From: Pristionchus mayeri
Taxonomy: Eukaryota; Nematoda; Chromadorea; Rhabditida; Neodiplogasteridae
DNA: 64,000 nucleotides
Direction of reading: 5' to 3'
Assembly: GCA_036245805.1 (NCBI GenBank)
Contig: BTRK01000006.1
Span: 56,847,257 to 56,911,256, forward strand
Shown here piece by piece: positions 51,401-62,360 of this stretch. A program made the position numbers and the translations under genes. The notes below the pieces were generated by a model, which worked only from the letters and a program-made list of their open reading frames with translations, did not search any database and was not told the origin of the DNA. Every line of letters starts with the position of its first letter. Within the stretch, counting starts at the first letter, position 1.

Positions 51401-54095
51401 CAAATCGAATCACACTCTACTGTCATGGTGGTTTCACATACAAAATTTTCACTTTTTCACACATACAGTTGATATATTGAGAGACCCCCAGGTCTTACCA
51501 TGCTTGAAATGTAGCCCATTGAATTCTGCATCGAATATCGTAAAACCGATTTCAATTTCGTTTGTCCGTCATGATCTCCCTAAGGTCCGAAACTTTACGT
51601 GTCACATTTGGCTGGTTACGATTTTTCGCATTTGTCATATATACCAACGTTTTTGTGTTTCTGTGGGTTTATTTATACGTTTAAATAATAATGACGTTAA
51701 ATGGAACCGAAAAGAAATTTTATGTATCCCATTCTGTAAAGTCGTGTTTCATACCCACCGAAGTTCTCTATTTTGTGCCTCTGAAATCCAGCTAAACAAA
51801 GTCCTCTACAATGAACACCTTGCACGCTGAGTACTGTGTACCGACGTAATTATATATCTCGCTTAAGAGATTGGTGCTCGGTTTTCAAGACAATTTTTCG
51901 TATGCTCCAAATCGCAAAATGGAGGTTGTCGACAAAAATTGATGGCGAGATGGCTGATGAAAAATACATAATTTAGTAATATTATGTCAATTTAAGCCCA
52001 TCCAGATCAAAAACTGCTGAGAAAACGCGAGTTTTAAAAATTTCTGAAAAATTACCTCTCGAACTCACGATTGGACCCCTGTTTGTGGTTCAAAATCTCA
52101 TCAGATGTTTAGCCAATCGCGTGACCCTTATCATATACTTATAGTAGAGTAGAATGTAAGATGAAATATCAACTGTATGTGTGAAAAAGTGAAAATTTTG
52201 TATGTGAAACCACCATAACAATAGAGTGTGATTTGATTTGGATGGTTAAATTTTGGTTATTAGTGATGTCTAGAACAACAACAAATAGATTTTGACTCCA
52301 CCTTTTCGGGTTGAGAAATTATGAAATGTCGATTTTTAACATTTGTGACCATTTTTTTTCCTGTGCGCAGGAGGAATCAGGAATTCAGTGACCATTTGTA
52401 GTACATGGGGCCAAGGGGTACACACGCACAAAGGATGGGCGCCCGAATCTCATTGCTAACGAAACAGGTCCGGGGGGAGGTCCAATCTTACCGATCCGGT
52501 CTCTTAATAGGGTTAGCTGGACCTAGAAAATTCACTAATCTCAATTTCGAATTTAGGTTCAATGCCAGGCGTTGGTCGAATGATACGTGAGAGGCGTGAT
52601 ATTAAAAGAAAAGAAATTGAATCGAACTAGACGAGTTAGAAATACATAAAGCAACTAGCCTTGTTATTATACTCCTCGATGAACCATCTCCAGCAGAGAT
52701 TGTTCTCTTTGGCTTGAGGAGACAAGTCCACTTCAATTCCTTTCGCATTTTTAATTCTAAGGAAAGCATCGTAGATTGATGCAATAAAGTGCCGTCCTGA
52801 GATGGATTTCTCTGCTAAACTTCTTCGAGATCTCGTTGAGTTTTGGTCCTCTAGTTTTTTTGAGCAGAAAATGTACGCCGTCCACTCTTCTGTCTCATTC
52901 CTTTCGACTGAAATACACATTCAGTCTTATGAAAAAAAATCAGAAACTCACACATCTTCCAGTCTCCCTCTGCCGACTGGTACCAACTGTTTCCTGGCCT
53001 GCAATCTTCATCCAGCTCTGAAAATAACGTACAGCACATCAGAAAATCTGGCGATGTTTGCCTTTATCGTATTTTTGTGGCTTGAAGAGCATAGCTGATC
53101 CGTCAATCCATTGCCATAGCTTGAAAGTGTTGTTGCACATCAATCCTGTGAACATATTTAGCTATAAAATAGCGCTTCTCTAAGATACCTATCACACGAA
53201 CAGAATTGCTCCATCGATTATTCATCCAATACATCTGATCCTGGAAAACATTTTATTTTACGAGATAGGAAGATCCACTTACATCGATATTCCGAATTAT
53301 TATGGGGTGGTGCTCGATTTCTTGACACTTCTCGATAGATACTGCCAACGTATCCGTCTTCTGCGATAAGACTGTCGTGTAAAGTCCTCTACATTCTTCA
53401 GCGACAATGTCGAAATCGGCGGGACAATCGCAGCATACAATTTCTGTAGAACGGCATCTTGGTATACAGTATGAGCAAAACCAAGTAGGTCTAAAAGGAA
53501 TCGTGGACAGGAGATGGCTCTTACTATCGATGTAGCAAATCGTGTATTCGTCATATCACGCCACTCACGAGAGAAACGGGCATAATTCACAATTTGGAAT
53601 GAGAGGAAGGTCGCAGGAAACATTCCAGGTTACTTTTGTCAAGTTTGGGTATGTTTTCTTCTGAAATTTTCACTGCATGCATCGCATTGAGAGCTCGTTT
53701 GAAGGGGAATTATATTTAATATCACACCACGGACTCTACGGCTAGCGCAATCAAGAATCAAGAACTATTTACGTTCGATTGCACTGTTGATGTAACATTT
53801 GAAACGCATCACTACCACTTTGGGCATACCTCGAATTCGCGGAATGGACTTTTCACGAAAAACCATTGATTGGAAAGCTCTCGATCAAATGTGAAAAATT
53901 CAGCACCTGTTTCACCCACGCGATAACACTGACACTTTAGAGAGGGAACTATATTTCCCAGTGAGTGAATGGTTTAAACACAAGCTAATCTGTCGATCCC
54001 CTCTCACTCCCTGAATCTCGATTTTCTATTGAAAAAATGGTAATTTGAAGAAAAAACTCACGCATGATTGAGAAAAGAAGAAGAAGTTTCCACAT
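42438..54095 (-). CDS. CTLD/fascin-like beta-trefoil single-pass membrane protein, copy A
   Basis: Sixteen exons on the minus strand: 54095-54062, 53443-53283, 53240-53189, 53145-53062, 53017-52952, 52907-52660, 48814-48580, 48063-47903, 47856-47805, 47759-47676, 47631-47566, 47495-47376, 47225-47035, 43061-42830, 42788-42700, 42638-42438; 2076 nt, 691 aa. Order: signal peptide MWKLLLLFSIM; CTLD 1 (CCDCPADFDIV, EHHPIIIRN, WQWIDGS, EEWTAYIFC); beta-trefoil unit 1 (GSWSFLSESGNYLNA, FRLSPWEG); CTLD 2 (CCDCPAEFDIV, KQWEWIDGS); a Ser/Thr linker; beta-trefoil unit 2 (GWTFRSAFGTWLRAH); a TM helix (LIILFYLLINAVAWM); and a basic tail (SRSRRD). The trefoil calls rest on the fascin-like W.L.SE..YL.A pattern. 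The CTLDs lack EPN/QPD, so calcium-dependent sugar binding is unlikely. Surface recognition in immunity or sensing is inference. Introns 6 and 13 are swollen by transposons, and introns 4 and 6 use GC donors. Confidence 0.85.
43095..44357. mobile_element. Mariner-type element in copy A intron 13
   Basis: Ends TCAGGTTGTAACATAAGTTT and the complementary GTTACAACCTAA, flanked by TA; 1263 bp. No transposase frame found. It abuts the palindrome that begins at 44358. Confidence 0.75.
44358..46987. mobile_element. Long palindromic (foldback) element split by a mariner
   Basis: Left arm 44358-45165 (TATCACATGTATCACGAGTC at its tip) is mirrored by right arm 45271-45421 plus 46320-46985 (GACTCGTGATACCTGTGATA at its tip). 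The right arm is interrupted by the mariner at 45423-46319. Without it the palindrome is about 1.7 kb with a loop of about 100 bp. No coding frame. Confidence 0.8.
45423..46319. mobile_element. Mariner-type element nested in the palindrome
   Basis: TTAGGTTGGAAAGAAAGTTC at 45423 and GAACTTTCTTACCAACCTAA ending 46319, with TA on both sides; 897 bp, non-coding. Its ends split the sequence GTGGAC...TATTCAAAAC, which is uninterrupted in the opposite arm. Confidence 0.85.
48823..50080. mobile_element. Mariner-type element in copy A intron 6
   Basis: TTAGGTTGTCAGGAAAGTAA at 48823 and TTACTTTCCTGACAGCCTAA ending 50080; 1258 bp, no transposase frame found. Its left end is only 5 bp from the splice acceptor of the exon ending at 48814. 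Confidence 0.8.
50109..52597. mobile_element. Outer foldback element, interrupted by a TTAA-inserted element
   Basis: The left arm is 50109-50176 plus 51129-51478 and the right arm about 52150-52597, with CACGCCTCTCACCTAAGCCG at the left tip. A loop of about 670 bp lies between. Long matching tracts include GGTGGAGTCAAAATCTATTT and its complement. Confidence 0.75.
50177..51124. mobile_element. Foldback element inserted at TTAA
   Basis: 948 bp, arms of about 430 bp each, ends GGCCCCCTTACG and CGTAAAGGGGTT. TTAA lies on both sides (50173-50176, 51125-51128). The opposite arm of the outer palindrome (about 52503-52516) still has the single-TTAA empty site. TTAA is the target of piggyBac and Kolobok elements. 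Confidence 0.85.
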
Positions 54096-54545
54096 AACGA
54101 GGCACTTCCACTGAGAAAAGTCGGCAACTAAAAATGGTTACATCCTGGACAAAAGAAATGAATCAATGAAGCGCGTGAAAGAAAAGGGACGAAGTAGCAG
54201 TTCAGCATCTCAGATCGTCTACGTAGATAAGAAAGAATAGAGAAAACAAATAGCGTGCTTGAACAAAAAAATGATGATGGATCTTCTAAGTAAGTGAAGG
54301 CCGTGCTAAGACGCAGCATCTTCTAACTTTTTTTTTCCGTGTCTTTGGGGGGGAGGTAAAGTATGATAAGTTCGCCGTTCGACTTGGGATTTCGTGATGA
54401 CACTATCATTTCGTCATCGTTTGTAATGAGTGTGTATGATAATATTTCGTAAATCTCATGCAATGAGTGAATTTTTGGCTGACTTTATGCTGATTGCGTG
54501 TCTTAGATCTGTGAAACCAGACAATATCATGAACTGTGCGGCTTC
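54096..54545. other. Intergenic between tandem lectin copies
   Basis: 5' flank of copy A. GTTCAGCATCTCAGATCGTC followed by AGATAAGAAAGAA (about 54198-54237) recurs at about 62930-62968 upstream of copy C, so it is likely a shared promoter piece. Confidence 0.5.
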
Positions 54546-57500
54546 TTAGGTGAAGCCTGGCCTTGGCCTGATGCTATCCTCAACAATCAGCTCATATCTC
54601 TTTCTTTGAATTTGTGCTTTTCTCTCAGCTGATTCGATTATTGGAGGCAGTGGAGCATTCAAACGACTGATCAGTCTCTGGAAATTTTAAAAATTTGTTT
54701 TTTGATTGAAAATGCCTAAATTGGCTCACGACGCGCCGAGTTCGAGAAATCCAACCAGCTACATTGATGAGAAGATAGAACAATATTATTAGTACTGTCG
54801 CGATTTGCAAATCGTAAACTGTAATTTCACTAATCTTTCGAAGAATGTTTCGATCCATACCTGTCCATGGCTCCAGAATGAAGGTGTCATCAGCATTTGA
54901 TGTGTTCAGAGAAACAAGTCCTTGGGGATGAGCTCGAATCCAGGTGCCGAAAGCACTTCGAAAGATCCAGCCGTTTTCTTTCTTGACAGGAGTCCATAAC
55001 ATGCTTTTCGTCGGGGTTTCTTCGAGATTGAGCAATTTGTCAATTCTAGCACTCAGATAGTTGCCAAAACAGTAGGACTTGAATGCCACCTGCAGTAGTA
55101 GAGGCATAGACAAATTCGACTCTATAGCCTACTGACCTTTCCATGGTGGTCCTCGATGTACCACCGTTCGCATTCCTTGCATTGTGGCGCGAATATGATA
55201 AGCCAATCGTTCAGTGGTCCTTTCGAAACCGAAATGTAGGAGTCGAAACGAGATTTTATGCAATACTGCCCTGCGATTATAGCCGAGGCAACTGCTAGAG
55301 GTTTTGCAGGAGCCGAGGGAGTGTAAGCTCAAATCAGGAAATTCTAAACTTTTCGAATTTGATATTTTTCGCATACATAATTTTTTTAAAAATATTGCTT
55401 AATGCTGAAACCCGGAAACAATAAAAATAACTTTGTTTTTGATTATTTTAACCTCACTTGTTGTACTTACAAGATGAGGTCTCAGTCGTCGAAATGGAGA
55501 TATTTGCAGATTCTGGAGTCGTAGAAACTTCTGCCTCACATAAAATCCATATCGTCCCTCCTACTGATGTTGCAGCGCATTCGTCTGAGTTTAACATTAA
55601 TCATTAGCATTTTTGCAATAATTGTTTCAAAAAGATTCACAATATACTAACAAAATACCTATTTCCCAGTATCCATGTTTGTTAGTGAAGCTGGTCCACA
55701 TAATCCAACTGCACCCTGGTTTGCAATCGTCATCCAATTCTGAACAAAATGTCTCATTTCACAAATTCGAAGAATAAACCTTTATCGTAGTATCCAATTG
55801 GTGGTTTATAATTCAAAGAAGATCCATCAATCCACTCCCACTGCTTAGAGGCGCTGTTGCACATTATGCCTGGAAAAGTCTGAAGGTGCATCCAATATTG
55901 CACCTTCGCGCTACCAATCGCAAATCCATTTACTCTGAAACGGGACCATCTATTTGTGTTCCAGCGTTCCATTTCCTGAACAATATAAATATGCCGATAT
56001 AATAAAAACGGCCAAGCTGACGCCTTGATTTCGTATGGTTATGGGATGCTGTTTAATTTCTTTACACTTCTCAATAACATCGTCTAACAACAGTCGATGT
56101 CGTGCTATGGTTGCCGTGTAAAATCCGCCACATTTTCCACCAACTATCTCAAATTCGTCCGGACAATCGCAACATGCAATATCTGCAATATAAATTCTCA
56201 TTTTAAGATGACTATGTCGACAAAATTAGCATAATATGAATTTACCATGCCACGGTTTCAGCCAGAAGTGAGTTGCGAAATTTTGGCTCTTCGCACCATA
56301 CACTGACTTGTTGGGGGCGGCACACAAGTAGTACCCGCTCTCGCTCAGAAGCGACCAAGATCCGTCGCCATTCTTGATTGACAGAAACAAATGATCCCTT
56401 TGCTGCGATGAAAGTCCGACAAACCCAGTCGAATTTATATAAAGATAGACTTTTTGAAAGCAAAACGGCTCGAATCTTATCTGAATTATTGAAATTGTGC
56501 ATTTTCAGCATATGCTATTATCAAAATATGATTTATGAATTATATACTAACTTACTTTTCCATCAAATTGCTCGATTAGCCATCTCCAACAGATATTTCT
56601 CTGTATGGTTTGTTTCCCGTCGTTCGCAACCAAGTCCACTTCTGAGAAGTCTCTATCCAATATATTTCGAAGGAATGTATCGTAGATTGACAACAGAAAT
56701 TGCCCTCCTTCGAAGTCATGTGAAGTATTTGAGCGAGGTGTTGTTGAGAGTTCGATTCGAGTATCTTGTCTTTTTGCACAGAAAATATATGCCATCCATT
56801 CTTGAATTACATCTCTTCGGACTGAAATATCCATTATTTCCATTAAATTAAATCATTGCAATCGCACATATTTTCCAAAGGCCATCGGCCGACTGGTACC
56901 AACTGTGTCCTGCCGTGCACCCTTTGTCCAATGCTGAAAATGTGCACAAATCACATCATCAGGAATTAGATGCGATGTCTACCTTTATCGTATTGTCGTG
57001 GCTTGAATAGCAGGGGAGAACCGTCAATCCATTCCCACCGCTTGGAACTTTCATTACACGTCAAACCTAGTGTGTGCGTATGCGAAATAGTGTTTCTTTG
57101 AAATACCAATCACGATATCGAATTTTCCCCATCTATTGCTCGTCCAGTAAACATGATCCTGATTGAAATTGATTTGGCTTAAAAAACAACCAAACTAACA
57201 TCGATGTTGCGAATGATAACTGAATGTTGATCAATCTCTCGACACTTCTCGATTGCGATAGCCAGACTTTCCGACTTCCGAACCTTCTGAACCTTCTGGT
57301 ATAGCCCTCGACATTCTCCGTCCACAATATCGAAATCGAATGGACATCCTGACATAGAAATATCCATCAGCTTTCGGCATCAGTATAGTATCAACATGAC
57401 TATAACCATGGCTTCCCGAAAGCTGATGGAAACCATATCCTTGTAAATGAGGTGAATACTTTGCACGGAATTACGTCACGCGAACTGTTAACATTCGAGT

Positions 57501-59263
57501 GACTGTCGTCAAACTGAAACGTCCGAGCCACCCCATCTCAATTTCACTTCCATTTTAAATTCCATTTTGTTCGAAGTCCTTAAGTGCTGAAAATAGCAAT
57601 ATGTTTACTACTTGAACTCGATGCCGTGCTAGTAGAAGGGTTCGGATCAGCACTGTTCGGCTTATTTGTCGTTGCTGCAAAACAATAATATTTTTAGACA
57701 CCATACAACTGTGGTGGAACAACGGATGAGATTAATGCATTTCTCCAATGCTTAAAGGAAGAGAAGCTCCAAAATTTTCACATTGATATCTCCATTCAGA
57801 ACAGAGCTATCGGTAGCCAAATCAGGGAAAGCTCAGGCAACGAGCGAGAGAGCACGCCATTTGAAGAGAGTTCTGCACTAATTGAAACATATCATATTAC
57901 AACCGGGTGCGCGTTTGCCTTTACTCCTCCTTTAAATTTAGCAAAAAATAGTTATAGCAGTTTTTGAGGTCGGCTAAATTCAGTAACTTAAACGAATCTT
58001 GAGTTCTACAGCCCCTGTGATAAATTTTCTTGCGATTCAGCTCATTTATCTATTTTTTCTATTTTGTTGTCTTCAACACAAACCTCTAAATTTTTCGGGA
58101 TATTAAAGTTGAACATTTAAATTATGCGAATTTCAACATCTCCACTTACTCGTAATTTTAGACTGAGTCGTTGTGTTCATTCCGACTTCCTTTTCGCATA
58201 AAATGTACGCCCGCCATGCGTCATTGTTATCACTTCTGGCTGAATTTATCTTTACTCGTGCTTCTTCACGAATAAAAAAAGGAACCCTACTACGGGTTTC
58301 AAAGTTAACAAAGGACGACGCCCCCCCATCTCCATTTCTCTTCATCTTTGACCAGTCGAAGGAGAGCGAAAAATCGATAGGATGAACCCTTGTCGTCGAC
58401 ATTGTTGGCAATTTATTGTCAATTAGAAGATCACAAAGAAACCCACATATTTGCCAGTAATTGATGTTATATGTAACGGCCCATTGATACCAACTTGATT
58501 CTGGCAAGCAATCTTCGTCCAATTCTGAAATGCACTCCCAATCACCTTCGGACTTGCATAATAGGTAATACCATAATACCTTTATCGTAATACCTGTATA
58601 CGTTTATCGTAATACCTTTATCGTAATACCTTGCATAATACCTTTATCGTATCGTTGTGGTTTAAAATCCATAGCTGAGCCGTCGATCCACTCCCACTGC
58701 TTAGAAGATTCGTTGCAAGTCAAACCTAACATTTGTAGATGTATGAAATGCCGTCTCGAAGGAATACCAATCACGAATCCGTCCCCCCATCGATTGGCCA
58801 TCCAGTATCGTTCCTGCATAGAAAGCAAATGCTGAATGGACCGGTTACCGCTGTGCATACTTTGTGGTGGTGAATAATTATCGGATGTTGACCAATTTCC
58901 TGACATTTTTTCATAGCCACAGCCAAGGCATCTGGCTTCCGAACCGTAACCGACGAGTGCAATCCTCGACATACCCCATCATCAACGTCGAAATCAATTG
59001 GACATTCGCAGAGTGCGATATCTGGAGATCGAGATCTTGGAAGAGAGCATAACAGGCAGTACTAGAGGGCGGATCGCGGTTACACTAAGTAGGATGAGAA
59101 CTACAATACCGCATTTGATATATCAAAGGCAGCATGAAGCAATAATTAAAATTCAATCTAGTGACATCGTGGATCCAATAACTCTCAATTCACTACATGC
59201 CAAACTGCATTAGTAATGGGGGAACTCACGTAAGATCGAGCAAAGAAGAAGCAGTTTCCACAT
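54546..59263 (-). CDS. CTLD/fascin-like beta-trefoil single-pass membrane protein, copy B
   Basis: Twenty-two exons on the minus strand: 59263-59230, 59021-58861, 58813-58768, 58725-58642, 58524-58447, 58239-58150, 57674-57609, 57348-57200, 57158-57107, 57066-56983, 56933-56868, 56821-56556, 56480-56246, 56182-56022, 55975-55915, 55869-55780, 55739-55659, 55584-55471, 55327-55137, 55089-54861, 54818-54730, 54677-54546; 2559 nt, 852 aa. Order: signal peptide MWKLLLLCSIL; CTLD 1 (ALCECPIDFDV, KQWEWIDGS, WRAYILCE); a Ser/Thr/Asn linker (NPSTSTASSSS); CTLD 2 (CPFDFDIVDGECRG, KRWEWIDGS, WMAYIFCA); beta-trefoil 1 (GSWSLLSESGYYLCA, FWLKPWHG); CTLD 3 (CCDCPDEFEIVGG, KQWEWIDGS, IWILCEAE); beta-trefoil 2 (GWIFRSAFGTWIRAH, FILEPWT); TM helix (ATVLIILFYLLINVAGW); cytoplasmic tail ending IRPRPGFT. 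It has one more CTLD than copy A. The two start from the same kind of 34-nt signal exon and share exon phases, so they are tandem duplicates. Confidence 0.87.
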
Positions 59264-59417
59264 CGCAGGGCACTTACAGGGAGAATATTCTGCAACTAGA
59301 TCAATTAGCATGACGTGGACAGAAATATATGGAGCAACTAGCGGGGAACTACGCCACGCTCAGGTGACATTGTGTCCTAAGTCACATTTCGGAACGAAAA
59401 ACGGCAAACACGTTTGA

Positions 59418-59485
59418 CGATGCCGGGAATCGAACCACCAACCTTCGGTTTTCAAATCCACAGCTTTAGCCACTTGGCCATGGAA
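59418..59485 (-). repeat. tRNA-like module 1
   Basis: Minus strand: CCATGGCCAAGTGGCTAAAG (A-box-like), then about 30 nt, then GGTTCGATTCCCGGCA (B-box-like). Resembles a degenerate class II tRNA (Ser/Leu type) without a matched acceptor stem. Confidence 0.55.
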
Positions 59486-61547
59486 ATAGGTCAATATATA
59501 TTTCAAAAATCACCATAACTCGAGTTATTAATAATTCAAGAAATAAACACCTTAAAATTAGAATTTTAAAAATTTAAAAAAAAATTGCTAAAACGTCATT
59601 TTGCAATTTTTGAAATCCATAATTTAAGATAATTAGTAATTATTTTTGCGTGTAATGATAAAAACAATTAATGTTAATTCGTTATTTAATTATTGAATCA
59701 AAGAAACTTCGCAAAATCAGCATTTTGATGCAAACGGAAAACATTGGCTGATCACCTATGCGCGCCGCCGCATCTGACCCAGCGCGAATGATTTGACGGG
59801 TGCTGTGAAGTGGGAAAACGGTCTTTTGTGTCAAATATATTTTTTAAATGTGCGAACGGTCGGTCTCCTCATTTGAAATATTGAAAACAACTTGAAAAAC
59901 CCAAAACAAATATATACGAATTTTATGAACGTAAATGGGGATACGGTAGGAAGTACAGCAAAATGGCCAGTTACAGGACAGACGGAGCGACATCACTTTT
60001 TCGCGATTTGCGCAATATTTTTCAATTAAGCTCGGGTTTTGTTTTCGATATATTCGATATATTCGATATAATTCGATATATACCACGGTTGCGCACTTGT
60101 TCCCGAAGTTTCAGCTCCCTATCTGCTCTGGGTCGAAAAAGCTTACGGTTTTAGGTAAGTTTGTAACTAGTGGGCAACTACGCCCATCTCACTGAAAAGT
60201 GTTCACGATTGATTACAAAAATGCCGTCAAAATCACGGATCTCACGTCGCGTCCAACCAAACGCTAAGCGTAGAGCAAAGATGCGGCATCTACGTTTTGC
60301 GTTGACTGAACAACGAAATCATAAATCTGACCCATCATACGACACTGCGCCACATGTTGCGGTAGCTTTCGGTTACTGTAGTATTTCGGAATTTAAGTTT
60401 TTCATCCATCCTCCGATGAGATCATGAATCTGACCCAGCATCTGACCCACGGCTACGGGTTACGGTAGCTTTCGGTTACTGTAGCAGTACGGTATTGATG
60501 TTTTGTATCAATCTTCTGATGAGATCAATCTGACACAACATCTGCTCCAACGCCACTCTCAGGTTACGGTACGCGGACTCACAGACCAACGAAAAAATTT
60601 TTTGGTCGTAAACAATTTTCTTCTGGAAATTTCTGGAATATTTTTCGCGTAATGACCTTGTATTCCGGATGGGGACATACTTTCAAAATCCCGTTCGAAA
60701 CGAAAGCACCAGTCAAAAAAGCGTTCAGTTTATTGTAAATGTTGCAACTAGTGGGCAACTACGCCCATCTCCCTGAAAATTGTTCACGATTGATTAATAA
60801 ATACCGGAAAAATCACGGATCTCACGTCGCGTCCTACCAAACTCTAGAGCTTACGTTTTGCATTGATTAATCAACGAAATCATAAATCTGACACATCAAA
60901 CGACACAGCGCCACATGCAACAGTAGCTTTCGGTTAATGTAGTATTTCGGTATTGAAGTTTTCCATTCATCCTCCGACAAAATCATGACTCTGACCCAGC
61001 GTCTGACCCACGGCTACGGGTTACGGTAGCTTTCGGTTACTGTACGAGTACGGTATTGATATTTTGTTTCGATATTCTGATGAAATCATGAATCTGACAC
61101 AAGATCTGACCCAACGCTACACACCCAGGTTACTGTACTCGCACGGACAGACCAACGAACACCTCTTTTTTGGTCATAAAACTTTTTCGACTGAAAATTT
61201 CTGAAATATTTTTCGTCTGCTGACCTTGTATTCCGGATGGGGACATACTTTCAAAATCCCGTTCAAAACGAACGCACCAGACGAAAAAGCTTTCAGTTTA
61301 TGGTATATGTAGCAACTAGCGAGCAACTACGTTCTGTTTCAGGCGGGGAACCATGCTAATGTGCTTAAAATAACGGACTCATGACTCGGATACACTCATG
61401 AAAATATTCGAAAAAAGTTACAAATTCGACAGTCAAATGTGTGACCCATCGAATAATAGCTGACCCAACGATAATTCTGACCTACCATAATCATAAATTA
61501 TTTTCCCCACTATTCCCTGGCTTTTTGAAGCATGACAAAACGTTTTG

Positions 61548-61614
61548 ACGCCGACGGGCACCGAACCCCCAACTTTTCGTTTACCTGTCCATCCCGTTAG
61601 CCACTCGGCCATGA
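61548..61614 (-). repeat. tRNA-like module 2
   Basis: Minus strand: CATGGCCGAGTGGCTAACGG with GGGGGTTCGGTGCCCGTCGG. Same layout as modules 1 and 3. Confidence 0.55.
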
Positions 61615-62290
61615 TGAAGTCTTGAAATATGTTTTTAAAAACATTAATTTCAAGGGCAATCGTGATTTATCAAACAAACATTTTAAATACGCCGTTTTTC
61701 AAAAAGTCGTAAAGTATTGCGAAATAGGTTGCTCCACGGAAAAAGATCTGACCGAGTTGATTTTCAAGGAATACGGTAATCGATTGGTACGAAATTCTGT
61801 GAATAGAGTTGCCGCGGCCAAGCAAGTTGATCAGCACTATTGGATTGTGGATACGGTGCGAGGATTCTGTCAGCGGTGAAATGAGTGGCTACCGTAATCT
61901 GAACACACGGACATTCTAATGTTTTTTTAACCTCCTGAAAATCTTACCGAGGGGACTAAAGCTGGACTTGTGCCTAATGGGCAAGTGCCCCGTTGCCGCT
62001 CCCAGCGCCCCCATCCCCGCGCCCCCACAAACCCTCCAGCAAAAAAGCTTACGGGTTACTGGTAATGTAGCAACTAGCGGGGAACTACGTTCTTTTACAA
62101 GCGTGGAACTACGCTTACGGGCTTAAAATAACGGACTTATGAGTTGGATACAACCCTTTCAATTTTAAAAATCTTAGTCATATGTACGACCCTTCGAAAA
62201 ATATCTGACCCAGCGCTAATTTTGACCTACCGTAATCCCAAATTATTTTCCCCACCTTTCCCAAGTTTTTCGAAGCGTGGCAAAATGTTT

Positions 62291-62360
62291 TGACGACGAC
62301 GGGAACCGAACCCCCAACTTCGTGTTTACCAGTCCATCGCGTTAGCCACTCGGCCATGAT
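62291..62360 (-). repeat. tRNA-like module 3
   Basis: Minus strand: CATGGCCGAGTGGCTAACGC with GGGGGTTCGGTTCCCGTCGT. The closest relative of module 2. Confidence 0.55.

Noticed and set aside
61622..61879. 85-residue open frame in the repeat field
   Set aside because: Part of a tandem repeat unit; the related unit at about 62450-62610 has a broken frame.
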